A stretch of DNA of 64,000 nucleotides, taken from NCBI RefSeq assembly GCF_014194695.1, contig NZ_JACIAH010000004.1, positions 305,802 through 369,801 of the forward strand. Direction: 5' to 3'. The notes beneath the pieces are model-generated. The model saw only the letters and a program-made list of their open reading frames with translations. It had not been told where the DNA came from and ran no database searches. Numbering within the stretch: the stretch's first letter is position 1; every line of letters starts with the position of its first letter. Origin of the DNA: Rhizobium sp. BK399 (lineage in GTDB: Bacteria > Pseudomonadota > Alphaproteobacteria > Rhizobiales > Rhizobiaceae). Below are positions 37,441-46,344 of the stretch, in pieces. Both the position numbers and the translations under genes were made by a program.

Positions 37441-37872
37441 TCAGGCGAGCTTGACTTCAAGAGAGATCGGGACCGCCGAGAGTGCCTTCGATACCGGGCA
37501 TCCGGCCTTGGCTTTGTTGGCGAGTTCGATGAACGTCCGCTCGTCGGTGTTCGGAACCGTTCCCGTCAGCGTAAGGTGGATCGCCGTGATGGCGAAGCCG
37601 CCTTCGACGCTTTCGAGCGTCACCTTCGCTGTCGTCTCCATGTCGGTCGCCTTGAGACCGGCTTCCTCGAGGATGAGCGAGAGAGCCATCGTGAAGCATC
37701 CGGCATGGGCCGCGCCGATCAGTTCTTCCGGATTGGTACCCGGAATGCCTTCAAATCGGCTTGAGAAGCCATAGGGATAGTGCTTCAGCGCGCCGCTCTG
37801 TGTGGAAATTTGTCCCTTGCCGTCCTTCAGTCCACCGGACCACTGCGCTGAACCTGTACGATTGATCTGCAT
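37441..37872 (-). CDS. osmC: OsmC-family peroxiredoxin
   Basis: This 143-residue protein has the two redox cysteines of the OsmC/Ohr family: AAHAGCFTMALSLIL near residue 59 and KAGCPVSKAL near 125. The N-terminal SAQWSGGLKDGKGQIST and YPYGFSSRFEG fit OsmC proper rather than Ohr. It reduces organic hydroperoxides in the cytoplasm with dithiol cofactors. The start follows AGGAGGACGGC. It stands alone; the 240 bases between it and the RND promoter hold no convincing gene. Confidence 0.92.
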   Translation of the reverse strand: MQINRTGSAQWSGGLKDGKGQISTQSGALKHYPYGFSSRFEGIPGTNPEELIGAAHAGCFTMALSLILEEAGLKATDMETTAKVTLESVEGGFAITAIHLTLTGTVPNTDERTFIELANKAKAGCPVSKALSAVPISLEVKLA

Positions 37873-38024
37873 GCCGTCCTCCTGTTTGGATTCAGAGGAA
37901 GCGGGCTATCGCCGCTTCGCCAGCCGAAAGAGGCAACCTGCCTCTTCGACGCGATATAATCCTCTATCGGCGGAAGGCGACAACGCCGTGAAATTTCTTC
38001 GAGCGACAAGCAGGCAGGAAGCTG

Positions 38025-39242
38025 TCAGATCTCGATCCGCGCTGTGTCGAGCGTATAAAGCTCCTGCGCGCGTTTGACACCGCGGAGCGCATAGCGACCG
38101 ATGCAGGCAAGCGCGCCCCGTTCTTTCTCAGGGATCGTTGCTGCAAACTCCGACGACATCAGCACGTTGAGATCGACCGATCGGCACATCGAGGCAATCC
38201 GGCTGACTTCGTTCACAGCGGGTCCGATGACGGTGAAGTCGAGCCGCTCGCGACTGCCGATGTTTCCGTAGAAAACATCGCCGATGTGCAGGCCGATATA
38301 GACCTCCGTCGTCGGGCGCCCTTCCTCCGCCCGCTCCTCGTTCAACGCCTTCAGCTTCTGCCGCAGCAATCGCTCTGCTTGCAGCGACGCGGCGCAGGCC
38401 TCGTCGGCCTGGTCGGCCTTGAAGATCGCCAGCACCCCATCGCCGATCAGCTTCAACACATCGCCGCCTGCCTCGTGTATCGCGGAAATGACCACATCGC
38501 TGTAGGCATTCAGCATCGGCAGAATCTCTTCAGGCGGCGCGCTGTCAGATATCTTGGTGTAGTTCAGAAGATCCGAGAACCACAGGGCCGCGGAGATTCG
38601 CTCCGACTTACCGCGTGTGATCTTGCCTTCCAGCACTTGCCGCGCGGCATCGTCGCCGAGATATACCTCGGCAATCGTCCGTGCGATCCGCGCAAGCGCA
38701 ATACATTTGATCGCAAGCGCCAGGACCGGCACCAGCTTTCGCAGGATGATGAGGTCGTGGTCTGAGAACCCCTCGGGACTGCGCGTGGCGAAGTGAGAAA
38801 AGAAGCAGTCCATCTCGCCGATCGTGCCCGCCTTCTCGAACCGATGGACCATCGCGACGAAGTCGGTGTGGCCCTGCTGGAGCATCGATTCGAGCATGAC
38901 GAAGTCGGTCGGATCGCCAAAGCCGATGCGCCGTCTGACCTCGTTTTCTTTGCCGGCCCAAAGATAGTAGAAGGCGGATCGCTGCCAACTCTCCAGCGCC
39001 GCGCCATCGCTGGAGGGGCCATATTCGAATTCGGCTTCGATCTCCTCGCGGCTATCCCAGCGAAACGCCCTGCCTTCGTGCACGGGATGAAGCGTGTCCA
39101 TCAGGGCCATGCCGCGATCAAGTGGAAGGCCGCGCTCACGACAGGCTTCACAAAACCCGATCAGGAGTTCGGCTTCCGAGGCGCCCTTCAGCCCCTGCTC
39201 GGTCAACCAGGCCGCAACGGTCCCTACATCACTGTATTCCAT
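38025..39242 (-). CDS. Class III adenylate cyclase (rhizobial CyaA type)
   Basis: This 405-residue protein has an N-terminal region of about 200 residues with MALMDTLHPVHEGRAFRWDS, shared by many soluble rhizobial cyclases, and a class III domain near 215-390. Catalytic residues are intact: metal aspartates in LWFSDLLNYT and LIGDGVLAIF, the purine-contacting lysine in DVLKLIGDG, and DFTVIGPAVNEVSRIAS with asparagine and arginine. It should produce cAMP in the cytoplasm. The ATG at 39242 follows GAGGGAAACGGC; an earlier ATG at 39260 lacks a ribosome site. Its signal is unknown. Confidence 0.9.
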   Translation of the reverse strand: MEYSDVGTVAAWLTEQGLKGASEAELLIGFCEACRERGLPLDRGMALMDTLHPVHEGRAFRWDSREEIEAEFEYGPSSDGAALESWQRSAFYYLWAGKENEVRRRIGFGDPTDFVMLESMLQQGHTDFVAMVHRFEKAGTIGEMDCFFSHFATRSPEGFSDHDLIILRKLVPVLALAIKCIALARIARTIAEVYLGDDAARQVLEGKITRGKSERISAALWFSDLLNYTKISDSAPPEEILPMLNAYSDVVISAIHEAGGDVLKLIGDGVLAIFKADQADEACAASLQAERLLRQKLKALNEERAEEGRPTTEVYIGLHIGDVFYGNIGSRERLDFTVIGPAVNEVSRIASMCRSVDLNVLMSSEFAATIPEKERGALACIGRYALRGVKRAQELYTLDTARIEI

Positions 39243-39304
39243 GCCGTTTCCCTCGCTCATGCGAAAGCTGTATCGCGATTTCGCCGACAAGGGAAAGGCA
39301 AACC

Positions 39305-40327
39305 TCAGCCCGCAGCAGGCATGTTGTAAGGTGTGACAATTTCCACCGACGACAATGCCGGAGCCGCGATTCCACCGCTCGCCGAGCGGCTCATCACGGC
39401 GCGAAAGGCCGAGCGGGCATCCGTGCGCAGATCATGGTGTAGCACGAAGCTGATCTTGCGACCTGTGAGCAGTGCGCGATTGTCGGCGTCTAGATCATGC
39501 GCAACGAAGACGCGAATCGAACGCTGCGCCGCCTCGAAGGCTGCAAGCACGGCTCGGTTTCCGCCGCCGATGGAATAGACAGCGTTGATCGCCGCATCCG
39601 CCGCAATTGCCCGAGCCGCCAGCGTGCCCGTCGCCGCGTCCGTGCCATGCCCTTCGCTGATTTCGGTTACCGAGATGAGCGGATAGCGTTCACGCAGAAC
39701 ACGACGAAAACCGATCTCCCGCTCTTCCTCGCCGCGAAACCGCCCGCTGGATAGCGTGACGAGGACGCGCCCCGGCGCTTTGCCAAAATGCTCGCCGATG
39801 AGATAAGCAGCCGTCTCTCCGGCTGCGCGGTTGTCGGCCCCGGCGTAAGCGCTGCGCGACGAATTTGGCAGGTCCGTCACCAGCGTGACCACCGGAATTC
39901 CCGCATCAGTCGCCCTGGAAACGGCAGCGGCGACCTCAGGAACATCCGGGGCCTTCAAGACGATGCCGTTGGTGCCGCGCAGCCGGATCCGGTCGAGCAG
40001 TTGCACCAGTTCAGCTTGCTTCATCACCTCGGCAAAATGGAAGCGGCACCGAAATACCGTTGGCAAGAACGTCGCGACCTCCGCTTCGAAAGCGTCGCGA
40101 ACGGCAGTGCTGAAGCGTTCCGGTGTTTCCATGACGACATCGATCGCGAGCTTGCGCCCGCTGACTTCGCCACCAATCTGCTGTTTCTCCAGCTCCGCGA
40201 TCGCAGCTCGCACCCGCATCATCGTCTGATGCCTGACACCGCTCCTGCCATTGAGAACGCGATCCACCGTCGCAGTGCTCAGCCCGGCCTGAAAGGCGAT
40301 ATCCTTGACGAGAAACCGATGTGCCAT
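39305..40327 (-). CDS. LacI-family regulator with type I periplasmic-binding-fold domain
   Basis: This 340-residue regulator has a HTH and hinge at residues 5-60 (VKDIAFQAGLSTATVDRVLNG) and a sugar-binding domain with GRKLAIDVVMETPERF near 58, LVTDLPNSSRSAYAGADN near 150 and AVYSIGGGNRAVLAAFE near 240. It resembles LacI proteins that control sugar acid and inositol-type genes. It is divergent from the oxygenase-SDR-lactonase-glycosidase operon with 92 bases between the starts, so it is the likely regulator of that operon. The ATG at 40327 has AGGA about ten bases upstream. Confidence 0.9.
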   Translation of the reverse strand: MAHRFLVKDIAFQAGLSTATVDRVLNGRSGVRHQTMMRVRAAIAELEKQQIGGEVSGRKLAIDVVMETPERFSTAVRDAFEAEVATFLPTVFRCRFHFAEVMKQAELVQLLDRIRLRGTNGIVLKAPDVPEVAAAVSRATDAGIPVVTLVTDLPNSSRSAYAGADNRAAGETAAYLIGEHFGKAPGRVLVTLSSGRFRGEEEREIGFRRVLRERYPLISVTEISEGHGTDAATGTLAARAIAADAAINAVYSIGGGNRAVLAAFEAAQRSIRVFVAHDLDADNRALLTGRKISFVLHHDLRTDARSAFRAVMSRSASGGIAAPALSSVEIVTPYNMPAAG

Positions 40328-40419
40328 GCAGTCTATCCTGATGGTTTTTTGATGGATTCCTGATCTATAACAGACCCGTCGGCGGCGTATAGTGCCCTCA
40401 TCGGAACGGGAGGAGCACC

Positions 40420-41607
40420 ATGAAAACCGACAACCTACAGAAACTGCGGGCCGATCGCGTCTGGCTGACCGAGGATTCCTGCGATCTCGCCGACTTCCGC
40501 AAGCTTGCCGAGAAGACAACGGCTCTGGCCGACTATCCGACGGCTGACGCCGTGGAAAAGAACATTCTGATCTATGACAGCGCCAAGGTCATTGCAGCGA
40601 TCGCCAGCCCCGAAGGCCGCAAAGCGGTGCTCGCCGAGATCTGCGAGGCCTTCGGCGAGGGCCCGGGCGTCATCGTCTTCAAGCGCGCCTACAGGGATAC
40701 CGGTATCATCGACCGTGCCAGCGCAATATTCGACGAGATCATCGAGGAGCAACATCGGACCGCAACCGGCGGCGGCGATCACTTTGCCAAGCCAGGCGCC
40801 AATGACCGCATCTGGAACTCGCTGGAAAAACACTGCCTTGCCGATCCGGAGAATTTCGCAGAATACTATGCAAATCCGATCGTCGCGATCGCAAGCGAGG
40901 CCTGGCTCGGCCCGAGCTACCAGATGACGGCGCAGGTCAACCGGGTCAATCCGGGCGGCGCGGCGCAGTCCGCGCACCGCGACTACCATCTCGGTTTCCA
41001 GTCTTCCAAGGTGATCGAGCAGTTCCCGGCGCATGTGCATAGGCTCTCGCCGGTGCTGACGCTGCAGGGCGCCGTCGCTCATTGCGACATGCCGCTCGAA
41101 AGCGGACCCACCCTCTTTCTGCCGCACAGTCAGACCTATGAGCCGGGCTACCTCGCGCTCAAGCGCCAGGAATTCAAGGATTACTTCGAAACGCATCATG
41201 TCCAGCTGCCGCTCAAAAAGGGCGACGTGGTGTTCTTCAATCCGGCCCTGTTCCACGCAGCCGGCACAAACCGCTCGACCGACATCAAGCGCGTCGCCAA
41301 TCTGCTGCAGGTTTCCTCCGCATTCGGTCGCGCCATGGAATCCGTGAACCGCGAGCGCATGAGCGCAAAACTGTTCCCGGCATTGAAGTCTCTGAGAGGA
41401 AAACTGTCCGAAACCGAAATCGGCAACGCGGTTGCCGCCTGCGCCGAGGGCTACTCCTTCCCGACCAACCTCGACCGCGACCCGCCAATCGGGGGCCTTG
41501 CCCCGAAGACGCAGGCGCAACTGATGCACGAGGCCCTGCAGGAAGATTGGGACGATGCGCGGTTCACGTCGGCACTGGCGCAACAGAGCGAGCGACGACT
41601 GAGCTGA
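40420..41607 (+). CDS. Phytanoyl-CoA dioxygenase (PhyH)-family Fe(II)/2-oxoglutarate oxygenase
   Basis: This 395-residue protein of the PhyH fold has the iron-binding H-x-D in QSAHRDYHLGFQ near residue 189 and a distal histidine in FNPALFHAAGTNRS near 276, followed by the 2-oxoglutarate-binding arginine candidate in NRSTDIKR. Members hydroxylate a range of small metabolites. The start follows GGGAGGAGCACC. It is the first gene of an operon with an SDR, an SMP-30 lactonase and a GH2 glycosidase, which suggests a substrate linked to a glycoside or sugar-derived compound. The actual substrate is unknown. Confidence 0.85.
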   Translation: MKTDNLQKLRADRVWLTEDSCDLADFRKLAEKTTALADYPTADAVEKNILIYDSAKVIAAIASPEGRKAVLAEICEAFGEGPGVIVFKRAYRDTGIIDRASAIFDEIIEEQHRTATGGGDHFAKPGANDRIWNSLEKHCLADPENFAEYYANPIVAIASEAWLGPSYQMTAQVNRVNPGGAAQSAHRDYHLGFQSSKVIEQFPAHVHRLSPVLTLQGAVAHCDMPLESGPTLFLPHSQTYEPGYLALKRQEFKDYFETHHVQLPLKKGDVVFFNPALFHAAGTNRSTDIKRVANLLQVSSAFGRAMESVNRERMSAKLFPALKSLRGKLSETEIGNAVAACAEGYSFPTNLDRDPPIGGLAPKTQAQLMHEALQEDWDDARFTSALAQQSERRLS

Positions 41608-41628
41608 CGCATCCGCGTCAACAAAATT

Positions 41629-41657
41629 AGCTCCCGGCGCCCACCGTGTCGGGAGCT
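41629..41657 (+). repeat. Hairpin between the oxygenase and SDR genes
   Basis: AGCTCCCG and CGGGAGCT form an 8-bp perfect stem with a 13-base loop 22 bases after the oxygenase stop. TTTCGG follows, so it may attenuate transcription or protect the message rather than terminate it. Confidence 0.5.
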
Positions 41658-41692
41658 TTCGGCATATTGACCATCATTCAAAGGAGGAGTGC

Positions 41693-42514
41693 ATGACAAC
41701 AGACCACAGCCGCCTCGACGGCAAAATCGCGATCGTAACGGGCGGTACGCAAGGGCTTGGCGCGACAATCGCCCGCCTCTTCGCCGAGCGCGGGGCCAAA
41801 GGCCTCGTCATTTGCGGGCGCAACGAGCAGAAGGGCAAGGCGAAAGCCGACGAGATCGCCGCCGCCACCGGAGTCAAGGTCGTTTACGTGAAGGCCGATC
41901 TCGGTCAGGTCGAGGATGCGAAAAACGTCGTTCATGTCTGCGACCAGACGTTTGGCCGCGTCGATGCGCTGGTGAACGCGGCGGCCATCACCGACCGCGG
42001 CACCATCCTCGATACCAGCCCGGAACTCTTCGACGCCATGTTCGCCATCAACGTCCGCGCGCCGTTCTTTCTGATGCAGGAAACGGTGAAGGTAATGCGG
42101 CGCGAGAAGATCGAGGGCACCATCGTCAATATCGGCTCCATGTCGGCCAAGGCAGGGCAGCCGTTCATCGCCGCCTATTGCGCCTCCAAGGGTGCCTTGG
42201 AAACCCTCACGAAGAACACCGCCTACGCGCTGCTTCGCAACCGCATCCGTGTCAACGGCCTCAACATCGGCTGGATGGCATCCGAGGGTGAGGATCGCAT
42301 TCAGCGGGAATTCCACGGAGCACCGGCCGACTGGCTCGAAAAAGCGGCGGCCAGCCAGCCGTTCGGCCGCCTCGTCGATCCGGAGGAAGTGGCACGCGCC
42401 TGCGCCTATCTTTCCTCGGCGGAATCCGGCCTCATGACCGGATCGATGATCTGCTTCGACCAATCGATCTGGGGCGCCTATGACGGTTCGCCGCATCCGG
42501 ACACAGCCCTCTGA
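41693..42514 (+). CDS. Short-chain dehydrogenase/reductase
   Basis: This 273-residue classical SDR has the cofactor motif VTGGTQGLGATIARLF near residue 19, NAAAITDRG near 96, NIGSMSAKAG with the catalytic serine and YCASKGALETL with tyrosine and lysine near 166-170. Arginine after the glycine motif region (CGRNEQKG) suggests NADP use is possible. It probably oxidises a sugar or alcohol intermediate made by the neighbouring enzymes, giving a lactone for the SMP-30 protein. AAAGGAGGAG is a very strong ribosome site. It is cytoplasmic. Confidence 0.88.
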   Translation: MTTDHSRLDGKIAIVTGGTQGLGATIARLFAERGAKGLVICGRNEQKGKAKADEIAAATGVKVVYVKADLGQVEDAKNVVHVCDQTFGRVDALVNAAAITDRGTILDTSPELFDAMFAINVRAPFFLMQETVKVMRREKIEGTIVNIGSMSAKAGQPFIAAYCASKGALETLTKNTAYALLRNRIRVNGLNIGWMASEGEDRIQREFHGAPADWLEKAAASQPFGRLVDPEEVARACAYLSSAESGLMTGSMICFDQSIWGAYDGSPHPDTAL

Positions 42515-42524
42515 AAAAATGCGA

Positions 42525-42552
42525 AGCCGGACGCCTTTGCCGGCGCCCGGCT
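42525..42552 (+). repeat. Hairpin after the SDR gene
   Basis: AGCCGGACGCC pairs with GGCGCCCGGCT at 10 of 11 positions around a 6-base loop, preceded by AAAAAA. No T-run follows on the plus strand, so read-through to the lactonase gene is expected. Confidence 0.5.
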
Positions 42553-42616
42553 CTGGAACACATCACCGTTTACGTTTACGAAGAGCGTCATCACATCGCT
42601 TGGGAGGAGCTGGCCT

Positions 42617-43528
42617 GTGTTGGAAGATGCGCTCTATGACATCCGTGACGATCGCTTCACTGGCTTGATTGCAGGCAGCGCCCGGCTGGAGGAGCTCTAT
42701 AGCGGTTGCCGCTGGGCAGAAGGCCCCGTCTGGTTCTCGGACCTGAATTGCCTGATTTGGAGCGACATCCCCAATGAGCGGATGATGCGTTGGGTGCCCG
42801 ACGGCAGTGTCTCGGTTTTCCGCTCACCGTCCAATTACGTCAACGGCAACACCCGCGACCGCCAGGGCCGGCTGATCTCCTGCGAGCATGGCGGCCGGCG
42901 CGTCACCCGTACTGAATTCGACGGCCGCATCACGGTGCTGGCCGACAGCTACAAAGGCAAGCGACTGAACTCTCCGAACGACGTCGTCGTCAAGTCGGAC
43001 GGTTCGATCTGGTTCACCGATCCGAGCTACGGCATCATGTCCGACTATGAAGGCCACAAGGCCGAGCCTGAACAGGAAACCCGCAACGTCTACCGCATCG
43101 ACGCTCCGACGGGAGAGATCGAAGCTGTCGCCACCGATTTCATCCAGCCCAATGGCCTTGCCTTTTCGCCTGATGAAAAGCAGCTCTACATTGCCGATTC
43201 CGGCTCGCGTAACCATGAGGTCCCCCGCCACATCCGCGTTTTCGACATCGTCGACGGCAAAAAGCTCGCGAACAGCCGGTATTTCTGCTCGATTGACAGC
43301 GGCGTGCCGGATGGCTTCCGCTTCGACGTCAGCGGTAACCTCTGGACCAGCGCTGCCGACGGCGTTCATTGCTTCGCGCCCGACGGCACACTGCTCGGCA
43401 AGATCAAGGTGCCGCAGACGGTCTCAAACATCGCCTTCGGCGGCGTGAAAAAGAACCGCCTCTTCATCACCGCCACCCAATCGCTCTATTCGATTTACAC
43501 CACCACCAACGGCGCCCAGTATCCATAG
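42617..43528 (+). CDS. SMP-30/gluconolactonase-family lactonase
   Basis: This 303-residue six-bladed beta-propeller has RWAEGPVWFSDLNCLIWSDI near residue 32 with the metal-binding glutamate, GNTRDRQGRLISCEHGGRRV, KRLNSPNDVVVKSDGSIWFT near 115 with the asparagine and aspartate ligands, QPNGLAFSPDEKQLYIADSG near 175 and DGFRFDVSGNLWTSA. It hydrolyses sugar lactones using a divalent metal. It starts at GTG preceded by GGGAGGAG. It fits between an oxidising SDR and the use of a sugar acid. No signal peptide is present, so it is cytoplasmic. Confidence 0.9.
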   Translation: MLEDALYDIRDDRFTGLIAGSARLEELYSGCRWAEGPVWFSDLNCLIWSDIPNERMMRWVPDGSVSVFRSPSNYVNGNTRDRQGRLISCEHGGRRVTRTEFDGRITVLADSYKGKRLNSPNDVVVKSDGSIWFTDPSYGIMSDYEGHKAEPEQETRNVYRIDAPTGEIEAVATDFIQPNGLAFSPDEKQLYIADSGSRNHEVPRHIRVFDIVDGKKLANSRYFCSIDSGVPDGFRFDVSGNLWTSAADGVHCFAPDGTLLGKIKVPQTVSNIAFGGVKKNRLFITATQSLYSIYTTTNGAQYP

Positions 43529-43676
43529 GATAGCACCACGCGCCATCGAACCAGAACGTCAGCGCTGCCTAGCAAGCTAGGCATCTCCACCCGGAAAGAC
43601 CCACCGATGCTTGAATTTTCCTGCGCCCTTCAACGGCGCCAATCCGTTCGCACCGCTTTTTCCATGGGAGCCTGAG

Positions 43677-45920
43677 ATGCGTTCCGTTGTTTCTTTCAAC
43701 GAGAGTTGGAGTTTCCGTGAGGGCTTCGGCCAGCGTCTGCTCGAGGGCTTCGACGGCGCGGCGACCGTTAGCTTGCCGCATACGGCCGTTGAATTGCCTT
43801 TCAACTACTTCGACGAGAAGAGCTACCAGCGGGCATTCACCTATCAAAAGATCCTGCGCTGGATGCCCGAGTTCGAGGGTCGTGAGGTCTCGCTGGTCTT
43901 CGACGCCGCCATGGCCGATGCCGTCGTTTATCTCAACGGCGAAGAAATCATCGCCCACAATGATGGCTACACGCCGTTCGAGGCCCGCCTCACCGGCAGG
44001 CTGGTCATCGGCGACAATCTGGTCACTGTAAAGATCGACGGGAGCGAAAACCCCGCGATTCCGCCCTTCGGCGGTCGTATCGACTACCTCACCTATGCGG
44101 GCATCTATCGGGACGTCTGGCTGAAGGTCACGGACCCTATCTCGGTTGCCAACCTGAAGATCGAAACCCACAACGTGCTGGCTGAGGAAAAGTCGGCCAG
44201 CGTGCGTATCGATCTTGCCAATCCGCAACAGCTCACCTTCCTGGGCTCAGTATCGGCGTCGCTGAAGGATGAAGATGGGCGCGTGCTCGCCACCGTGTCC
44301 GCAGAAACGACCGGCGAAAATCCTACGCTCGTTTTCGATAGCCTGACCGGCATGTCGCTCTGGGATATCGACGACCCGGCACTCTACGAAATTACCGTCG
44401 AATTGAAGACAAGCCACGGTTCCGACCGGGTCTCCTCGAACTTCGGCTTCCGCACCGCCGAGTTCACGACCGGAGGTTTTCTTCTCAACGGCCGGCCGAT
44501 GAAGCTTCGCGGTCTCAATCGTCACCAGGCTTTCCCCTATGTCGGCTATGCCGCGGGCAGATCAGCCCAGGAGCGCGACGCCGACATCATGAAATCGGTG
44601 CTGAAGTGCAACATCGTCCGCACCTCGCACTATCCGCAATCGAAATGGTTCCTCGATCGGTGCGATCGCATTGGCCTTCTGGTCTTCGAGGAAATTCCGG
44701 GCTGGCAGCATATCGGCGACGAGGAGTGGCAACGGGAATCGATCCGCAACGTCCGTCGCATGATCGAACGCGACTGGAACCATCCCTCGATCATCATCTG
44801 GGGCGTTCGCATCAACGAGTCACAGGACAGTCACGACTTCTATGTCGAGACGAACCGGCTTGCCCGGGCGCTCGACCATACGCGACAGACCGGCGGCGTC
44901 CGCTACATAACGGACAGCGAACTGCTCGAAGACGTCTACACGATGAACGACTTCATCCTCGGCAACGAGGAGCTGCCCGGCAATAACCGCCCGCGCACAG
45001 CGCTCCGCCCGCAGCAGGAATCCACCGGCCTGTCGTATAAGGTGCCCTACATGATCACCGAGTTCGGTGGCCACATGTATCCCACCAAGATCTACGACCA
45101 AGAAGCCAGGCAAGCCGAACATGTTCGCCGGCATCTCGAAGTGCTGAATGCAGCCTATGGCGATCCTGATATCGCGGGCGCGATCGGCTGGTGCATGTTC
45201 GACTACAACACCCACAAGGACTTCGGCTCCGGCGACCGGATCTGCTACCACGGCGTCATGGACATGTTCCGCGAACCGAAGTTTGCCGCCTATGTCTATG
45301 CCAGCCAATGCGATCCGTCTGACGAGATCGTCATGAAGCCCGTCACTTTCTGGGCGCGCGGTGAGCGCAATATCGGAGGCGTTCTGCCGTTGATCATTCT
45401 GACCAACTGCGACGAGATCGAATTGCGATACGGCTCGCTGACGAAGCGGATTGGGCCGGACCGCGAGAACTACCCGCATCTGCCACACCCGCCTGTCGTT
45501 CTTGACCATCGTCACTTCACGCCTGATGAGCTTGGCACGTGGGGGCTTGAATGGATCGATGGCGAATTCACCGGCTACATCGCCGGCGAACCCGTCGCCA
45601 GTTTGACCCTTGCAGCCGATCCGCTGCCAACAACGCTGCAGGTCGCCGCCGACAGCACGACGCTGAAGGCGCGCGAACGCGACACGACCCGCGTTATCAT
45701 CCGAGCGCTTGATCAGATGGGACAGCGCCTGCCTTTCATGAATGACAATGTCACGGTGCAGGTCGATGGGCCGGCAAAAATCGTTGGGCCGGCATCGGTA
45801 CCGCTACAGGGCGGCACTGTCGGCTTCTGGTTGGAGGCGACCGGATTGACCGGTACGATCAGCCTACAGGCAAATTGCAGCCGTTTCCCCGCGGTCAAGA
45901 TCGAACTGGCGGCCGTTTGA
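43677..45920 (+). CDS. Glycoside hydrolase family 2 (beta-galactosidase/beta-glucuronidase type)
   Basis: This 747-residue GH2 enzyme has an N-terminal sugar-binding jelly-roll (VSLVFDAAMADAVVYLNGEE), an immunoglobulin-like domain and a TIM barrel from about residue 275 (LRGLNRHQAFPYVGYA). The acid/base glutamate is in IIIWGVRINESQDS near 385, and the nucleophile glutamate in VPYMITEFGGHMYP near 467. A C-terminal Ig-like extension of about 130 residues follows. It has no signal peptide, so it cleaves imported glycosides. The ATG at 43677 follows GGGAG. It is the last gene of the LacI-linked operon. Galactoside versus glucuronide preference cannot be read. Confidence 0.88.
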   Translation: MRSVVSFNESWSFREGFGQRLLEGFDGAATVSLPHTAVELPFNYFDEKSYQRAFTYQKILRWMPEFEGREVSLVFDAAMADAVVYLNGEEIIAHNDGYTPFEARLTGRLVIGDNLVTVKIDGSENPAIPPFGGRIDYLTYAGIYRDVWLKVTDPISVANLKIETHNVLAEEKSASVRIDLANPQQLTFLGSVSASLKDEDGRVLATVSAETTGENPTLVFDSLTGMSLWDIDDPALYEITVELKTSHGSDRVSSNFGFRTAEFTTGGFLLNGRPMKLRGLNRHQAFPYVGYAAGRSAQERDADIMKSVLKCNIVRTSHYPQSKWFLDRCDRIGLLVFEEIPGWQHIGDEEWQRESIRNVRRMIERDWNHPSIIIWGVRINESQDSHDFYVETNRLARALDHTRQTGGVRYITDSELLEDVYTMNDFILGNEELPGNNRPRTALRPQQESTGLSYKVPYMITEFGGHMYPTKIYDQEARQAEHVRRHLEVLNAAYGDPDIAGAIGWCMFDYNTHKDFGSGDRICYHGVMDMFREPKFAAYVYASQCDPSDEIVMKPVTFWARGERNIGGVLPLIILTNCDEIELRYGSLTKRIGPDRENYPHLPHPPVVLDHRHFTPDELGTWGLEWIDGEFTGYIAGEPVASLTLAADPLPTTLQVAADSTTLKARERDTTRVIIRALDQMGQRLPFMNDNVTVQVDGPAKIVGPASVPLQGGTVGFWLEATGLTGTISLQANCSRFPAVKIELAAV

Positions 45921-45930
45921 GCAGATAGTC

Positions 45931-45957
45931 GGCACGCCCGATATGGCGGGGCGTGCC
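45931..45957. terminator. Hairpin between the GH2 and lipoprotein genes
   Basis: GGCACGCCC and GGGCGTGCC form a perfect 9-bp stem with a 9-base loop, lying 10 bases after the GH2 stop and 1 base from the stop of the convergent lipoprotein gene. There is no T-run on either side, so it is probably Rho-assisted. Confidence 0.55.
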
Positions 45958-45958
45958 A

Positions 45959-46291
45959 TCAGCCGGACTGCGCCGGCTGCACCGACCGGACGGTCCCGTT
46001 GTTATCGACGACGCATGAGAACTTCTTGCCGCCGGCGTCGAGATCGACGGCGAAGGTGCCGTCGGGTAATTGCCGAGATGCGGTGGGCAATACCTTGGCG
46101 TTCGGACCGGCAACCCCGGCAGCAGAATTGGCGCAGAGCAGCTGCAGATCCGCCGGAGCCGTCTGCAGCGTGGTGCGGGCCATGCTTTCAGGCGCCGGTG
46201 GCGTCGGTGTGCAAGCGCCAAGCAGCGCCGCACTCGTCATTGCGGCCATCAGCCGACCGATCGAAATTCCCTTCGCAGTGTTCTGCAGCAA
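45959..46291 (-). CDS. Small lipoprotein, hypothetical
   Basis: This 110-residue protein has an N-terminal signal with lipobox ALLGACTPTPP, so cysteine near residue 27 would be lipidated and the protein anchored in the outer or inner membrane. The mature part is short and contains LLCANSAAGVAG and a C-terminal beta-rich segment TFAVDLDAGGKKFSCVVDNN with one further cysteine. TTG at 46291, preceded by AGGA, gives a basic n-region; ATG at 46249 would leave a short signal. The function is unknown. Confidence 0.72.
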   Translation of the reverse strand: MLQNTAKGISIGRLMAAMTSAALLGACTPTPPAPESMARTTLQTAPADLQLLCANSAAGVAGPNAKVLPTASRQLPDGTFAVDLDAGGKKFSCVVDNNGTVRSVQPAQSG

Positions 46292-46344
46292 AATCCTGTC
46301 CCCCGACTAGATTGTCTGTTTCCGGCGCGACGCCGTCCCCATTC

